Source: a candidate division Zixibacteria bacterium SM23_81
GTDB taxonomy: Bacteria > SM23-81
Assembly (NCBI GenBank): GCA_001304015.1
Contig: LJUY01000089.1
Span: 1-6,155, forward strand
Length of the DNA stretch: 6,155 bases
Direction: 5' to 3'
Below are positions 5,776 through 6,155 of the stretch, one piece after another (within the stretch, counting starts at the first letter, position 1; each line of letters starts with the position of its first letter). Below the pieces are notes generated by a model. It was not told the DNA's origin. It saw nothing but the letters and a program-made list of their open reading frames with translations, and did not search any database. Position numbers and translations under genes: made by a program.

Positions 5776-6155
5776 CAGCGAGCCTCCCTGGAAGGACGCA
5801 GGGGCGACATGCTACGCAGCCGGCTGACGATATCGGGCAAGACCTCCAATACGTAATCGATGTCTTCCCGGGTAGTGTCTCGGCCCAGGGTTAAGCGAGC
5901 CGAACCGTGGGCTATTTCTATAGGCACGCCCATGGCCGTGAGGACGTGGGAGGGCTCCAAGGATCCCGAGGAACAAGCCGAGCCTGTAGAGGCGGCCACC
6001 CCTTTCAAGTCCAGGCTGAGAATGAGGGCCTCTCCCTCCAGAGCCTCGAAGCAAAGGCTCAGGGATCCAGGCAGCCGCTGGGTGGGATGCCCATTGATAC
6101 GGATGCCGTCGATGATCCCCTGGATGCCTTTCTGCAGAACATCTCGTAGCTGACC
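5775..6155 (-). CDS. Cysteine desulfurase NifS/IscS-type, C-terminal 126 residues, runs off the right edge
   Basis: These PLP enzymes take sulfur from cysteine as an enzyme-bound persulfide and release alanine, feeding Fe-S assembly and tRNA thiolation. The visible part reads through INGHPTQRLPGSLSL, then GEALILSLDLKG, then STGSACSSGSLEPSHVL with the persulfide-forming cysteine at codon 5975-5973. It ends with GSARLTLGR, the TREDIDYVLEVLP helix and RLRSMSPL, the usual end of the NifS group. The PLP lysine and the start codon lie outside the window. The long active-site loop SACSSGS marks the class I (IscS/NifS) desulfurases. It is the first gene of the block seen here and overlaps the nicotinamidase-like gene. 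MnmA, a known acceptor of sulfur from such enzymes (directly or through relays), lies three main genes downstream. Confidence 0.95.
   Translation of the reverse strand, partial: GQLRDVLQKGIQGIIDGIRINGHPTQRLPGSLSLCFEALEGEALILSLDLKGVAASTGSACSSGSLEPSHVLTAMGVPIEIAHGSARLTLGRDTTREDIDYVLEVLPDIVSRLRSMSPLRPSREAR

Overview
The window reads as one block of bacterial housekeeping and envelope genes, all on the minus strand, so transcription runs from the right edge to the left. In that order it holds the C-terminal part of a NifS/IscS-type cysteine desulfurase, a nicotinamidase-like isochorismatase-fold hydrolase, a nicotinate phosphoribosyltransferase of the archaeal/zinc-knuckle type, a 220-base gap with two tiny Shine-Dalgarno-led reading frames inside it or at its left edge, a small secreted protein of unknown function, a strong GC-rich hairpin, the tRNA 2-thiouridylase MnmA, a membrane-anchored peptidase-MA-like metalloprotease, a lipid A type lauroyl/myristoyl acyltransferase, and the first 43 codons of a family 9 (heptosyltransferase-type) glycosyltransferase. 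No tRNA, rRNA, insertion sequence, CRISPR array or phage gene was seen.

Organism: the lipid A acyltransferase followed by a heptosyltransferase-like GT9 means a Gram-negative, LPS-making cell. GC content looks moderate (roughly mid-50s percent by eye). The archaeal-type NAPRTase, the NPCVLC-type MnmA and the gene mix would fit Thermodesulfobacteriota (the former Deltaproteobacteria) or a related lineage, but this is an inference from memory of the families and was not tested.

Layout: junctions are extremely tight. nifS/pncA-like overlap by 1 base (TGATG), pncA-like/pncB by 4 (GTGA), mnmA/peptidase have a 1-base gap, peptidase/lpxL-like overlap by 4 (ATGA), and lpxL-like/GT9 overlap by 26 with the GT9 gene starting on a TTG behind a perfect AGGAGG. 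This divides the block into a right-hand sub-operon (sulfur transfer plus NAD salvage), a middle pair of non-coding gaps (about 3864-4039 and 3186-3278) flanking the secreted protein, and a left-hand sub-operon (mnmA, protease, lipid A, core sugar).

How the genes fit together: the hydrolase and the phosphoribosyltransferase would make nicotinate from nicotinamide and then nicotinate mononucleotide, the two-step Preiss-Handler salvage entry. The cysteine desulfurase can provide persulfide sulfur that MnmA places on U34 of Glu/Gln/Lys tRNAs, so the two ends of the middle section are functionally linked. The left part builds and perhaps polices the outer envelope. I see no clear new defence or mobile system. 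The most open items are the secreted unknown protein, the peptide-coding or regulatory leader in front of it, and the membrane-anchored metalloprotease coupled to lipid A acylation.
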